Source: Vibrio penaeicida
GTDB lineage: Bacteria > Pseudomonadota > Gammaproteobacteria > Enterobacterales > Vibrionaceae
Direction of reading: 5' to 3'
DNA: 64,000 bases
NCBI RefSeq assembly: GCF_002933855.1
Contig: NZ_BFAQ01000022.1
Span: forward strand, 62,001 to 126,000
Part shown: positions 47,630 to 57,029 of the stretch, in pieces
Numbering within the stretch: position 1 is the stretch's first letter
Layout: every line of letters starts with the position of its first letter
The notes under the pieces: generated by a model
The model's database searches: none
Told to the model about the DNA's origin: nothing
The model's input: the letters and a program-made list of their open reading frames with translations, nothing else
Position numbers and translations under genes: made by a program

Positions 47630-49342
47630 ATGAAATTTAATCGTTCCCTGATGACTATGGCAGTGGTCTCTGCTTTTACCGTTATGATTTCTGGTTGTAA
47701 CAAAGATTCTAGCGCATCATCGCCTATTTTACCGACGCCCCCAATAACATCACCGACGACTCCAACCAATAATAAGCCTGTAGCATTTGATGCTGAAGCA
47801 TACAAAAAACAGGTGAATTCTGCCCCTGAGTGCGGCGAATGGCACTTACCTGAACATATGGCATTTTTGCCTCAGCAACAGATATTGGAAAGTGTCGTAT
47901 TAGATACTGACATCCAGAAATTTATAGCAGGTAAGTCTCCATCTGATGCACTAGATGCAATTTTAAGTAATGCGCCAGATTCGATGAGTGCAAGCTTGAA
48001 AGCAGACATAAAGCAGTGCTCGTCTATAACAACATCAAACACTGTCCATGATTTTTCAAATTGCGCTGGTGATGTGAAATCGGCACTAACGGAAGTGTAT
48101 CGTTCTGATGATGACCGCATTCGTATGATATGCCGCGTGACCAAACCACAAATCAACATAGCGGTTATCCCTGTTGTTGTTGATGGTTATACACTGCCGT
48201 CGAATAGCATCCGCCAAGAAGTTGTTGCTAGATTTGGTGAGCAGTCAAACGTTGATAAGTATCTAGAATCGACCTTAGCAAAAGATGTGAAGTTAACTGT
48301 CGCTGCTGAACTGAAAGTGACAGGTCTAGAGACAAACAATGGCAATAAAGTTCTACTGCCTTATAAAGACCAAATTTTTTACCAATCGATACTTGCTGAA
48401 GATGGTTCTAAGCTTGATATAACTCAGTATGACCAATTGGCATTTGTTTACATTGCAAAGAACAACCCAGGTTTGAGCAACTATGGAAACATCTATGAGA
48501 CAGTTACTCTACAGGATGGAACTGTTCTTAAAAATCGCTTTTTAATCAACAGTGACCTCGCAAGTCAATCACGCGTTTCTACACTTGGTCTGGACAGCGA
48601 AAACAAGAGTTTGTCGCCTGATCAGGTTTTGTTTGCGCATGAATATTTACACGGCTTAGGTTTGGGGCATGCGTCTGTCTCTCCTTGCTCCTACAAGCAT
48701 TTCTCAAATAATGGTAACCCGTTTAATTTTGGTCAATCTTGCGATTGGAATAAAACTGAAAAATTAAACAAAGAGGTAATGGAAAAAATTCATAAAGAGT
48801 TCGATAAATATTCAGCATTCAATTATGGCGTATACAACGGCGTAATGGGCGGAAAAGGCGAAATTGGTCAAGAAGTATTACCATACTTTCAGTATCGACT
48901 AGGTCGAGTAAATTCAAGTAAAGTTTCTGTAGTGAACGGATCTAAAACGCTTGTGCTCAATGGGTTCGAACCAACTAAAAATACTTTGCAATTGATTCAT
49001 TTGAATACCAAGAACGGTCATTTTTGGCTGTGGTTTAATACGGAAAATAACCGATTTGACTGGATGATGGAAAGCCCGACACTTGTTAATGATCTTAAGC
49101 TGAGCGCGCCAGGTACTCCAGAGTTTGGAACGGGTATAACTTTGGCATCCGTTTCCACAAATGGAGATGAAACGGTCATTATTATCCCTAATGACTATTC
49201 GTTCTCAACCCCAAACAACCTTCATTCACTAAAAACGGATAAGTCTCTATTTACTGATGGTATCTACACCATTGATAACATTGAGATGACGGTTTCATCT
49301 AAGGGACCAAAAGCCAAAACAATCGAGTTTGTGTTTAAGTAA
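47630..49342 (+). CDS. predicted metzincin-type zinc metalloprotease lipoprotein
   Basis: This is a 570-residue lipoprotein with lipobox ISGC (Cys23), a Pro/Thr/Ser-rich tether (PTPPITSPTTPT) and a large extracytoplasmic region. The zinc motif HEYLHGLGLGH (His337, Glu338, His341, His347) is the complete metzincin consensus HExxHxxGxxH. A candidate Met-turn (NGVMGG, Met406) follows after ~60 residues. Five or six cysteines suggest disulfides. The C-terminal ~150 residues are beta-rich (LVLNGFEPTKNTLQLIHL). I cannot place it in a named peptidase family. It should act outside the inner membrane, probably on the cell surface. Confidence 0.8.
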   Translation: MKFNRSLMTMAVVSAFTVMISGCNKDSSASSPILPTPPITSPTTPTNNKPVAFDAEAYKKQVNSAPECGEWHLPEHMAFLPQQQILESVVLDTDIQKFIAGKSPSDALDAILSNAPDSMSASLKADIKQCSSITTSNTVHDFSNCAGDVKSALTEVYRSDDDRIRMICRVTKPQINIAVIPVVVDGYTLPSNSIRQEVVARFGEQSNVDKYLESTLAKDVKLTVAAELKVTGLETNNGNKVLLPYKDQIFYQSILAEDGSKLDITQYDQLAFVYIAKNNPGLSNYGNIYETVTLQDGTVLKNRFLINSDLASQSRVSTLGLDSENKSLSPDQVLFAHEYLHGLGLGHASVSPCSYKHFSNNGNPFNFGQSCDWNKTEKLNKEVMEKIHKEFDKYSAFNYGVYNGVMGGKGEIGQEVLPYFQYRLGRVNSSKVSVVNGSKTLVLNGFEPTKNTLQLIHLNTKNGHFWLWFNTENNRFDWMMESPTLVNDLKLSAPGTPEFGTGITLASVSTNGDETVIIIPNDYSFSTPNNLHSLKTDKSLFTDGIYTIDNIEMTVSSKGPKAKTIEFVFK

Positions 49343-49363
49343 CTTAAAATTCCGCAACAATTC

Positions 49364-49388
49364 AGCCAGCTTTGTTAAGCTGGCTTTT
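49364..49388 (+). terminator. Rho-independent terminator of the metzincin gene
   Basis: AGCCAGCTT/AAGCTGGCT hairpin followed by T-rich sequence. Confidence 0.85.
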
Positions 49389-49402
49389 CTTTTTCTAGAC
49401 AC

Positions 49403-49427
49403 AAAAAAGCCCACAGACTTCGTGGGC
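49403..49427 (-). terminator. Rho-independent terminator of the prkA-yeaH-spoVR operon
   Basis: GCCCAC/GTGGGC hairpin followed on the minus strand by six T residues, 34 bp after the spoVR stop. Confidence 0.8.
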
Positions 49428-49460
49428 AAATAGGAGGGTTGGTAAGTTCGAGTTATTGGC

Positions 49461-51005
49461 TTAGATTTCGGAGTTGTAGTCTTCACGCTCAGGGCAACTG
49501 CCTAGAATCTCTTTTCTTCCAGATTCATTCCGTTGCTCCAAAATGACATCAAATCCCCAAAGCCTATAAAGGTGTTTCAATACTTCTTGATGGCTGTCGC
49601 CTAATGGAATCCTATCGTGAGGGACATATTGCAAGATCAACGAACGATCGCCGCGTACGTCTACATTCCACACCTGAATGTTTGGCTCTAAGTTACTTAA
49701 ATTATACTGTGCTGCCAGTTTTTCCCTGATTTGGCGATAACCTACTTCATCGTGTATTGCACTGACTTCTATGTGGTTTTTTCTGTCGTCGTCGCTAATA
49801 GCAAAGAGTTTAAAGTCACGCATTAACTTAGGCGACAAGTATTGGCTGATGAAGCTTTCATCTTTAAAGTTTGCCATGGCAAAGTGTAATGTATCCAGCC
49901 AGTCTGCGCCTGCGATATCTGGGAACCACTCCCTGTCTTCATCGGTTGGGTCTTCACACATTCTACGAATGTCTTGGAACATAGCAAAACCCAGCGCATA
50001 GGGATTGATGCCACTAAAGTAAGGGCTGTTGTATGGAGGCTGGGCGACAACATTGGTGTGGCTATGCAAAAACTCAAGCATAAACTTCTCAGACACCAAA
50101 CCTTCATCGTACAAATGATTCAGTATGGAATAGTGCCAGAATGTTGCCCAACCTTCGTTCATGACTTGTGTTTGTTTCTGAGGGTAGAAGTACTGGCTGA
50201 CTTTTCTGACAATACGTACTATCTCTCTCTGCCAAGGCTCTAGAAGTGGGGCGTGTTTCTCAATGAAGTACAAGATATTTTCTTGAGGTTCCGTTGGGAA
50301 ACGAATTTTTTGAGATTGTTCCTTCTCCTCACTTTTAGGAACCGTTTTCCAAAGCTCGTTAACTTGAGATTGAAGGTATTCCTCACGAGCTTCTTGCCGC
50401 GCCTTTTCCTCCACAATGGAGATTTTTTCTGGGCGTTTGTATCGATCGACACCGAAATTCATCAGCGCATGGCAGGAATCCAAGAGTTGTTCAACCTCTT
50501 CTACGCCGTGCTTTTCTTCACACTCGGTAATGTAGTTTCTAGCGAATAATAGGTAATCGACAATGGAGCTTGCGTCCGTCCAAGTTTGGAACAAGTAATT
50601 GCCTTTGAAGAAAGAGTTGTGACCATAGCAAGCGTGAGCCATAACCAAGGCTTGCATAGTTACGGTGTTCTCTTCCATTAGGTACGCAATACATGGGTCT
50701 GAGTTAATGACAATTTCATACGCAAGACCCATCTGACCGTGTTTGTAATTTTGCTCGGTTTGGATAAATTTTTTACCAAATGACCAATGGTTATAGTTAA
50801 TGGGCATACCAATGCTTGAGTATGCGTCCATCATTTGTTCCGCTGTGATCACTTCAATTTGGTTAGGGTAGGTGTCTAATCGATAGTGTTCGGCTACCCT
50901 TTTGATTTCTTTGTGGTAACGCTCCAGAAGCTCGAATGTCCAATCCGGACCATCTGGCAAGCGCTTGCTGTTTGTCGCTGTTTTTTTAGCTGCTTTAGTC
51001 GCCAT
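49461..51005 (-). CDS. ycgB: SpoVR family protein (YcgB)
   Basis: This 514-residue protein matches SpoVR/YcgB: N-terminal LPDGPDWTFELLERYHKEI, NYNHWSFGKKF, EIVINSDPCIAYLMEENT, MNEGWATFWHY, NPYALGFAMFQDI and RSLILQYVPHDRIPL. The biochemical role is unsettled. In many proteobacteria it is linked to the PrkA kinase and YeaH, forming a stationary-phase or nutrient-stress module; in E. coli ycgB is elsewhere, but here it is third in the prkA-yeaH-spoVR operon. The gap to yeaH is 11 bp. Confidence 0.95.
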   Translation of the reverse strand: MATKAAKKTATNSKRLPDGPDWTFELLERYHKEIKRVAEHYRLDTYPNQIEVITAEQMMDAYSSIGMPINYNHWSFGKKFIQTEQNYKHGQMGLAYEIVINSDPCIAYLMEENTVTMQALVMAHACYGHNSFFKGNYLFQTWTDASSIVDYLLFARNYITECEEKHGVEEVEQLLDSCHALMNFGVDRYKRPEKISIVEEKARQEAREEYLQSQVNELWKTVPKSEEKEQSQKIRFPTEPQENILYFIEKHAPLLEPWQREIVRIVRKVSQYFYPQKQTQVMNEGWATFWHYSILNHLYDEGLVSEKFMLEFLHSHTNVVAQPPYNSPYFSGINPYALGFAMFQDIRRMCEDPTDEDREWFPDIAGADWLDTLHFAMANFKDESFISQYLSPKLMRDFKLFAISDDDRKNHIEVSAIHDEVGYRQIREKLAAQYNLSNLEPNIQVWNVDVRGDRSLILQYVPHDRIPLGDSHQEVLKHLYRLWGFDVILEQRNESGRKEILGSCPEREDYNSEI

Positions 51006-51016
51006 AGCGCGCCTCC

Positions 51017-52285
51017 CTATGCCGTTTCTTTTTGAAACAGTTCCCTAAATACTGGGAAAATATCATCCACAGTACGAATATTTTTCATGGCAAAATTGTC
51101 GAATGCTTCTTCGAGTTTTTGGTATTCATGCCATAAGGTTTGGTGGGTTCTTCTTGTTATTTCGATATAGGAGTAATATTGACATTCAGGTAAAATATTG
51201 TTCACCAATAGCTCTTTACAACGAGGGGAATCATCTGCCCAGTTATCCCCATCTGAAGCTTGTGCTGCGTAGATATTCCACTCGTTAGTTGGGTATCTGT
51301 CTTTTACGATTTCATTCATCAATTTCAAAGCGCTGGATACGATGGTGCCGCCCGTTTCCTGCGAATAGAAAAACTCATGTTCATCGACTTCTTTCGCTTG
51401 AGTATGGTGGCGTATGAAGACGACTTCGACGTTCTCGTAAGTTCTTGTTAAGAATAAATATAAAAGCACATAAAAGCGTTTTGCGATGTCTTTCGTTGCT
51501 TGGTCCATAGAGCCTGACACATCCATCAAACAGAACATGACTGCTTGGCTCGAAGGAATAGGGCGCTTTTCGTAATTTTTGAAACGTAAATCAAAAGTAT
51601 CAATAAACGGAACGCGCGCAATACGCTGGCGAAGTTCTATGATTTCCTCTTGAAGTTTCTTCTCCTCTAAAGGCTGAGCGGGTTCATTGTTTTCAATTCG
51701 CTCTAACTCTTCTTCCAGCTCTGTCAGTAGGCGCTTTTTGCCCGCGGTTAATGCTGTTCTTCTTGCAAGTGATTGTTGAAGAGAGCGCACCACACTGATG
51801 TTGGCTGGAATGCCTGCTGTTTGGAAACCAGCTCTATGGGTTTTCCATTCTGTGATCTTATTGATTTGGTTTTTTTGAAGGTTAGGTAACTCCAGATCTT
51901 CAAATAGAATATCGAGATATTCGTCTTTTGAGATCTGAAAAACAAAGTCGTCTTGGCCTTCGCCATCAGCACTTGCATCACCTTCGCCAGAGCCGCCTCC
52001 TTGACCGCCTTTTGGTCGCTCAATTTTATCTCCAGTGATGAATTGATCATTGCCTGGATGAACGCGTTCTCTGACGCCTCCTTGTCCTTGATGAAAAATT
52101 GGCTCTTTGATGTCTTTATGTGGAATCGATATATCTTCACCTGTCTCTGTATTGGTGATAGATCGGCGATTCACGGCATCGGCTACCGATTCCTTAATTT
52201 GCTCTTTATGGCGGCGTAAAAAGCGTTGTCTGTTGACTGTGCTCTTATTCTTGCCATTGAGCCTTCTGTCGATAAATTGCGCCAT
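51017..52285 (-). CDS. yeaH: YeaH family protein (DUF444) with VWA-like domain
   Basis: This 422-residue protein has the DUF444 pattern: N-terminal [24 protein letters not shown], a Gly-rich region (~95-110) and a von Willebrand A-like domain with the MIDAS motif DVSGSMD at about residue 245, followed by [14 protein letters not shown]. Its exact role is unknown. The metal-dependent VWA domain probably mediates contact with PrkA or SpoVR. It lies between those genes and is co-transcribed with them. Confidence 0.95.
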   Translation of the reverse strand: MAQFIDRRLNGKNKSTVNRQRFLRRHKEQIKESVADAVNRRSITNTETGEDISIPHKDIKEPIFHQGQGGVRERVHPGNDQFITGDKIERPKGGQGGGSGEGDASADGEGQDDFVFQISKDEYLDILFEDLELPNLQKNQINKITEWKTHRAGFQTAGIPANISVVRSLQQSLARRTALTAGKKRLLTELEEELERIENNEPAQPLEEKKLQEEIIELRQRIARVPFIDTFDLRFKNYEKRPIPSSQAVMFCLMDVSGSMDQATKDIAKRFYVLLYLFLTRTYENVEVVFIRHHTQAKEVDEHEFFYSQETGGTIVSSALKLMNEIVKDRYPTNEWNIYAAQASDGDNWADDSPRCKELLVNNILPECQYYSYIEITRRTHQTLWHEYQKLEEAFDNFAMKNIRTVDDIFPVFRELFQKETA

Positions 52286-52376
52286 ACGTTAGTCCCTCTG
52301 AAACGTCAAAGTGTCGAACTGTGTGTCATGAGTGACTGGCAATATCTGCCAGTCCCCATATCTAAGACACTTGGTA

Positions 52377-54311
52377 CTAAGAGGATTTACGTACTCGTAG
52401 GTACCATTCCGACAACAATCTAACTTGTTTCTTGGTGTAGCCTTTCTCCATCATACGAGCGACAAAGTCGTCGTGTTTTTTCTGATCATCAGTTGAAGTT
52501 TTCGCATTGAAGGAAATAACAGGAAGCAGTTCTTCCGTATTCGAGAACATTTTCTTCTCGATGACCGTTCTGAGTTTCTCGTAACTGGTCCAAACGGGGT
52601 TTTGCCCTTTGTTGTTTGCACGAGCACGTAATACGAAGTTAACGATCTCGTTTCGGAAATCTTTCGGATTACTGATACCTGCCGTTTTCTCAATTTTCTC
52701 TAGCTCATTATTAAGAGCGGCACGGTCGAATAACTGCCCTGTTTCCGGATCGCGATATTCTTGATCTTGAATCCAGAAATCGGCATAGGTGACATAACGG
52801 TCGAAGATGTTCTGACCGTACTCAGAGTAGGATTCGAGGTAAGCGGTTTGAATTTCTTTACCGATAAACTCGACATATTTAGGTACTAAATAGCCTTTCA
52901 AGAACTCTAAGTAACGCTCTGCCATGTCTTGTGGGAACTGTTCTCTTTCTACCTGTTGTTCAATAACATAGAAAAGATGCACAGGGTTTGCCGCCACTTC
53001 GGATTGATCGAAGTTAAATACGCGAGAAAGGATCTTGAATGCAAAACGAGTAGAAAGACCCGACATGCCTTCATCGACACCTGCAAAATCTCGGTACTCT
53101 TGGTAGCTTTTTGCTTTTGGATCGGTATCTTTCAGGGTTTCACCGTCGTAAACACGCATTTTCGAGAAAATGGATGAGTTCTCTGGATCTTTCATACGAG
53201 AAAGAATGCTGAATTGAGCCAAAATGTCCAATGTGCTTGGAGAACATGGCGCTTTTGAAAGCTCACTGTGATCCAACAGTTTTTTGTAGATTTTAACTTC
53301 TTCCGAAACACGCAAGCAGTAAGGTACTTTCACAATGTATACTCTATCGAGGAAGGCTTCATTGTTCTTATTGTTGCGGAAGGTCTGCCATTCTGATTCG
53401 TTCGAGTGCGCCAAAATCATGCCATCAAATGGCAAGGCCGAAAGCCCTTCTGTACCGTTATAGTTACCTTCCTGAGTAGCAGTAAGTAATGGGTGCAGAA
53501 CTTTAATTGGCGCTTTGAACATCTCTACAAATTCCATCAAGCCTTGGTTAGCTCGACATAATGCACCTGAGTAGCTGTACGCATCAGGGTCGTCTTGTGA
53601 GAAGTGCTCAAGTTGACGGATATCGACTTTACCGACCAGTGATGAAATGTCTTGGTTGTTTTCGTCACCTGGTTCCGTTTTTGCAATCGCAGTTTGACCA
53701 AGGATAGATGGTCTTACTTTCACGACTTTAAATTTGGAAATATCACCGCCGAACTCAGTCAGACGTTTTGCTGCCCAAGGCGACATGATGGAGCGTAAGT
53801 AACGTTTTTCAATGCCATAATCGCCTTTTAGCAAATCTCCATCTTCGTTAACATTGAACAAACAGAATGGATGGTCATTGACTGGGCTACGTTCTCCATT
53901 AGCGGAAAGAACATAGATTGGCATTTTTTCCATTAGGGCTTTCAGTTTCTCAGCGAGTGACGACTTACCACCACCAACTGGACCCAAAAGGTATAGAATT
54001 TGTTTTCGTTCTTCTAACCCTTGAGCGGCATGTTTTAGGTAAGAAACGATTTGTTCTATCGCGTCTTCCATACCGTAGAAATCTTCAAAGGTTTTGTATC
54101 TGGATATCACGCGATTAGAGAAAATACGGCTGAGTCTCGGGTCTAATGCGGTGTCGATGACTTCAGGTTCTCCAATCGCCATTAATAGGCGCTCAGCTGC
54201 ATTGGCATAGGCGCTTTTGTCTTCACGACATAGCGATAAAAAGTCTTGCAGCGATAGTTCTTCATCCTTGGCTGCTTCATAGCGAGCCTGGTAGTGGTCA
54301 AAAATGCTCAT
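52377..54311 (-). CDS. yeaG: PrkA/YeaG serine protein kinase (AAA+)
   Basis: YeaG is a 644-residue cytoplasmic protein with an N-terminal AAA domain (Walker A GPVGGGKSS at ~residue 110) and a C-terminal kinase-like domain, the same length as in E. coli. Family motifs include FYGMEDAIEQIVSYLKHAAQGLEER, LALPFDGMILAHSNESEW (approximately), and the YLR(S)IMSPWAAKRL region. In E. coli yeaGH responds to nitrogen starvation and RpoS. I use ATG 54311, eight bases after GAGGGG; the frame extends 21 codons upstream without similarity. I found no convincing sigma-54 site upstream. Confidence 0.95.
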   Translation of the reverse strand: MSIFDHYQARYEAAKDEELSLQDFLSLCREDKSAYANAAERLLMAIGEPEVIDTALDPRLSRIFSNRVISRYKTFEDFYGMEDAIEQIVSYLKHAAQGLEERKQILYLLGPVGGGKSSLAEKLKALMEKMPIYVLSANGERSPVNDHPFCLFNVNEDGDLLKGDYGIEKRYLRSIMSPWAAKRLTEFGGDISKFKVVKVRPSILGQTAIAKTEPGDENNQDISSLVGKVDIRQLEHFSQDDPDAYSYSGALCRANQGLMEFVEMFKAPIKVLHPLLTATQEGNYNGTEGLSALPFDGMILAHSNESEWQTFRNNKNNEAFLDRVYIVKVPYCLRVSEEVKIYKKLLDHSELSKAPCSPSTLDILAQFSILSRMKDPENSSIFSKMRVYDGETLKDTDPKAKSYQEYRDFAGVDEGMSGLSTRFAFKILSRVFNFDQSEVAANPVHLFYVIEQQVEREQFPQDMAERYLEFLKGYLVPKYVEFIGKEIQTAYLESYSEYGQNIFDRYVTYADFWIQDQEYRDPETGQLFDRAALNNELEKIEKTAGISNPKDFRNEIVNFVLRARANNKGQNPVWTSYEKLRTVIEKKMFSNTEELLPVISFNAKTSTDDQKKHDDFVARMMEKGYTKKQVRLLSEWYLRVRKSS

Positions 54312-54531
54312 AGCGAATACCCCTCTAAACCTGTCAAATCGACTAATTAACAGCGAAAATGTCACGTCCTTCACTAAATAAGGTTAGACCCAGATTTTGA
54401 ATTCTGCTTATTAATTCGATATTTATTTCGATTTTTTAAGAAAAAAGTATGAAGCAAGTACGGGTTTGTATGTGTGTACTAGAAGTGATTCAAACAGGCT
54501 GGAGTGTTGCGCAAGCTATGGCTGCAATAGG

Positions 54532-54557
54532 AAAGCACCACATAACAGTGGTGCTTT
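54532..54557 (-). terminator. Rho-independent terminator of yfbU
   Basis: AAAGCACCAC/GTGGTGCTTT with a six-base loop, between yfbU and yeaG on the minus strand. Confidence 0.75.
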
Positions 54558-54603
54558 GATAAAAATATCAAACGATGTGAGAGACTTAGGTCAAAAAATA
54601 GGA

Positions 54604-55104
54604 CTAAGCGTTGAAGATTTGATTAAACTCCGCCGCTGAGAGGTGATATTGACGTGGACAGCGCTTCCAAGATGCCAACATTCTTTGGTATTTTTCAAGC
54701 ATTGGCATTTGTGCATTGAAGTGATGCTCACCCTTGTCGAATTGAGTGTACAACCCTTCAGAGTCGACGAGAAAACGCACATAGTGAACAAGCTGTGATT
54801 CACTTGCGATATCGAACCCTAAAAAGTTGAGTCTACGCTGATCAACGTTTTCTCTTTCATCGTGGTTGAGCATTTTGTTCGATTCTTGCATCGCATGGTA
54901 CATTTCCATTATGTCGATAATCTCTCGACACTGCGTTTCATCCAAACAGCCATAGTCCTTATTTAGCTCTAACATCTGTAGCTCATATCCACGCTCTACA
55001 ATCGTTTGAAGACGTTGATACGTTTCGGCATTCTGCGGATCCATCTGCGACATTAGGTAGTATTGGTTAGACAGAATTAGTCGTTGAGCGTTCGTCATTT
55101 CCAT
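54604..55104 (-). CDS. yfbU: YfbU family protein (UPF0304)
   Basis: This 166-residue helical protein closely follows E. coli Yfb[47 protein letters not shown] and [16 protein letters not shown]. coli YfbU has been linked with cell death when overproduced, but its normal role is unknown. It is monocistronic with its own terminator. Confidence 0.95.
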   Translation of the reverse strand: MEMTNAQRLILSNQYYLMSQMDPQNAETYQRLQTIVERGYELQMLELNKDYGCLDETQCREIIDIMEMYHAMQESNKMLNHDERENVDQRRLNFLGFDIASESQLVHYVRFLVDSEGLYTQFDKGEHHFNAQMPMLEKYQRMLASWKRCPRQYHLSAAEFNQIFNA

Positions 55105-55257
55105 AGCATGGTCTCTTAAATTTTATTACTTAATCTACGAACCAGAGTAACAGCAAATATCCGTACCGAAACATGATCTCAACACATGTTTAATAAGGTT
55201 TGGTTGGAGATTGAGCGGATATTTTCGTGCTACTTCGCTACTGCTAATCAGAGACTC

Positions 55258-55914
55258 CTACTTGGTGGGGAAAAGGTAATGCCTGTCTGAGAATACGCGC
55301 AACCATTCTGGTCGATATACGCAAAGCACCGCTAATGTCATTCCGTTAAGTAGACCTTCGGGAAATGCCATTAAGGGAATCAGCATGAAGAAGTTATCCA
55401 TTACCGTGGTGAAATCATACAAACCCAGCCAAAGATAGTAACTTCCTTTCAAAATAAGGTGTGTGCTGCCAACAAACATGGCATTGAAAAAGCCAGCGAC
55501 AAAAATGAAAACGAAGACATTTTTGGGTAGATAGTGATAGCTAAGGGTGAATATGAAATAGCTTAAGAAAATAGGGATGAAGCCTGAGGTCATCACTTGT
55601 ACAGGTATATCTATTAACGGCCACTGGTTGAAAATGGCGAGCGCCCCAAAGATAGGCAGACTAAGAATGCAAGCGACTCTCCAACCAAACATCATAGTGA
55701 AAGCGGTTACACCAAGGAAGTGAATGTCTAAACCGCTTTTGACACCAGCCTTGGTTTGCCAGAGGAAAAAGAGTATTGCCAAGGTAATGATAGTGAGGTT
55801 CTGAAAAGATTTTTCACTTAGAAACTTAGGAATAAAGACATGCTTTGTATCCGCCCAACTTTGTTGTACGACAAAGGCAGTAACGGTGAGACAAAGAAAC
55901 TGAAGTATCGACAT
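55258..55914 (-). CDS. CbiM-like membrane protein (energy-coupling-factor permease family)
   Basis: This 218-residue inner-membrane protein has about six or seven hydrophobic segments. LDIHFLGVTAFTMMFGW and the C-terminal PEGLLNGMTLAVL resemble the substrate-specific subunit CbiM of cobalt/nickel ECF transporters (HFLG and PEAxxNG motifs). The N-terminal metal-binding MHxxxG of CbiM is not present. No CbiN, CbiQ or ATPase gene is adjacent. It may be a divergent, solitary family member with an unknown substrate. Confidence 0.7.
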   Translation of the reverse strand: MSILQFLCLTVTAFVVQQSWADTKHVFIPKFLSEKSFQNLTIITLAILFFLWQTKAGVKSGLDIHFLGVTAFTMMFGWRVACILSLPIFGALAIFNQWPLIDIPVQVMTSGFIPIFLSYFIFTLSYHYLPKNVFVFIFVAGFFNAMFVGSTHLILKGSYYLWLGLYDFTTVMDNFFMLIPLMAFPEGLLNGMTLAVLCVYRPEWLRVFSDRHYLFPTK

Positions 55915-55992
55915 ATTGTAATTCCTAAGGGCACGAATATGGGTGGATATGTCCCTAAACGTCTCAAAATCGTGAGTTGAGTGCCATTAGCT

Positions 55993-56016
55993 CTATACTT
56001 GAGGTAACTTGAGTAT
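55993..56016 (-). repeat. short interspersed repeat, copy C1 (inverted)
   Basis: The reverse complement matches copy A (TATACCCAAGTAACCTCAAG) with two mismatches. Together with copy C2 at 56061-56074 it brackets the pflA terminator. Confidence 0.55.
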
Positions 56017-56025
56017 CAATACAAT

Positions 56026-56048
56026 AAAGCCAGCATTATGCCGGCTTT
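56026..56048 (-). terminator. probable terminator of pflA
   Basis: AAAGCCAGCAT/ATGCCGGCTTT hairpin with one mismatched pair, 48 bp after the pflA stop on the minus strand. Confidence 0.65.
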
Positions 56049-56060
56049 GTTTATGAAAGA

Positions 56061-56074
56061 TTACTTGGGTATAG
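56061..56074 (-). repeat. short interspersed repeat end, copy C2
   Basis: TTACTTGGGTATAG is the reverse complement of the CTATACCCAAGTAA end seen in copies A and B. Confidence 0.5.
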
Positions 56075-56095
56075 CACATAAGGCTTATGTGAAAA

Positions 56096-56836
56096 CTAGT
56101 ATTTCACATTGTCGTTATATTGCTCAAGTATTCCTTTGATCGTATCCATTGTCTCTTTAGGTGGAGGATTGACACCTTCGAGTGGGTAGTCGTGCCCTAA
56201 CGCTTCCCATTTATGAGCGCCCAATTTGTGGTATGGCAATAACTCCACTTTTTCGATGTTATCCATATCTTGAATAAACTCACCGAGCATATGTGCAGCC
56301 TCTTCGTCGTCTGTGTAACCAGGGACAACGACGTATCGAAGCCAAGTTTTCTGCCCAATTTTATGAAGATAACGTGCGAAATCTAATGTGCGTTTGTTTG
56401 AAACACCAATAAAATCCTGATGAATCGCATCTTTCATATGCTTGATATCGAGCATGACAAGATCTGAGGCTTCAAGTACTTCATCAACAACATCAGTATG
56501 TTTCCGAATATACCCGTTAGTATCCAAACAGGTATGCATCCCTTCTGCTTGAGCAGCTCGGAAAAAGTCGCGTACAAATTCAGGTTGAAGCATGGCTTCG
56601 CCCCCTGAGCAGGTGACCCCACCACCAGAAGCTCTCATGAAGTGCTTATAGGATTTTGCTTCGCTAATGATTTCCTCTACGCTGACAACTTTGCCATCGT
56701 GAGTGTCCCACGTGTCTCGGTTATGGCAATACTTACAGCGCATTAAACAGCCTTGGAGAAACACAATAAAGCGGATTCCCGGACCATCCACCGTGCCACA
56801 AGATTCGAAAGAATGAATACGACCAGTAGTAGACAT
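56096..56836 (-). CDS. pflA: pyruvate formate-lyase-activating enzyme
   Basis: PflA is a radical-SAM enzyme that installs the glycyl radical in PflB under anaerobiosis. The 246-residue protein (same length as E. coli) has CxxxCxxC at Cys30, Cys34 and Cys37 (CLMRCKYC), [15 protein letters not shown] for SAM binding and LDTNGYI. In E. coli pflA follows pflB directly; here an lpxR-like gene and a chemoreceptor gene separate them, as I recall also in V. cholerae. A terminator and repeats follow. Confidence 0.96.
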   Translation of the reverse strand: MSTTGRIHSFESCGTVDGPGIRFIVFLQGCLMRCKYCHNRDTWDTHDGKVVSVEEIISEAKSYKHFMRASGGGVTCSGGEAMLQPEFVRDFFRAAQAEGMHTCLDTNGYIRKHTDVVDEVLEASDLVMLDIKHMKDAIHQDFIGVSNKRTLDFARYLHKIGQKTWLRYVVVPGYTDDEEAAHMLGEFIQDMDNIEKVELLPYHKLGAHKWEALGHDYPLEGVNPPPKETMDTIKGILEQYNDNVKY

Positions 56837-57029
56837 GAGCTAATCTCTTAGGAATTATTTATTGTCATTTTATTACAAAATAGCAGCGTACCCTAGGAAA
56901 AACTGAGGTTATTTGGTCTTAAGACGGAAAATTTTTTTTAGCGAAATATAGTCAATATAAATGACGAACATCTAAGGTGGAAATGATTCCTATTAACAAT
57001 GGGTTTCAATGATAAAGGTATAAAAAACA

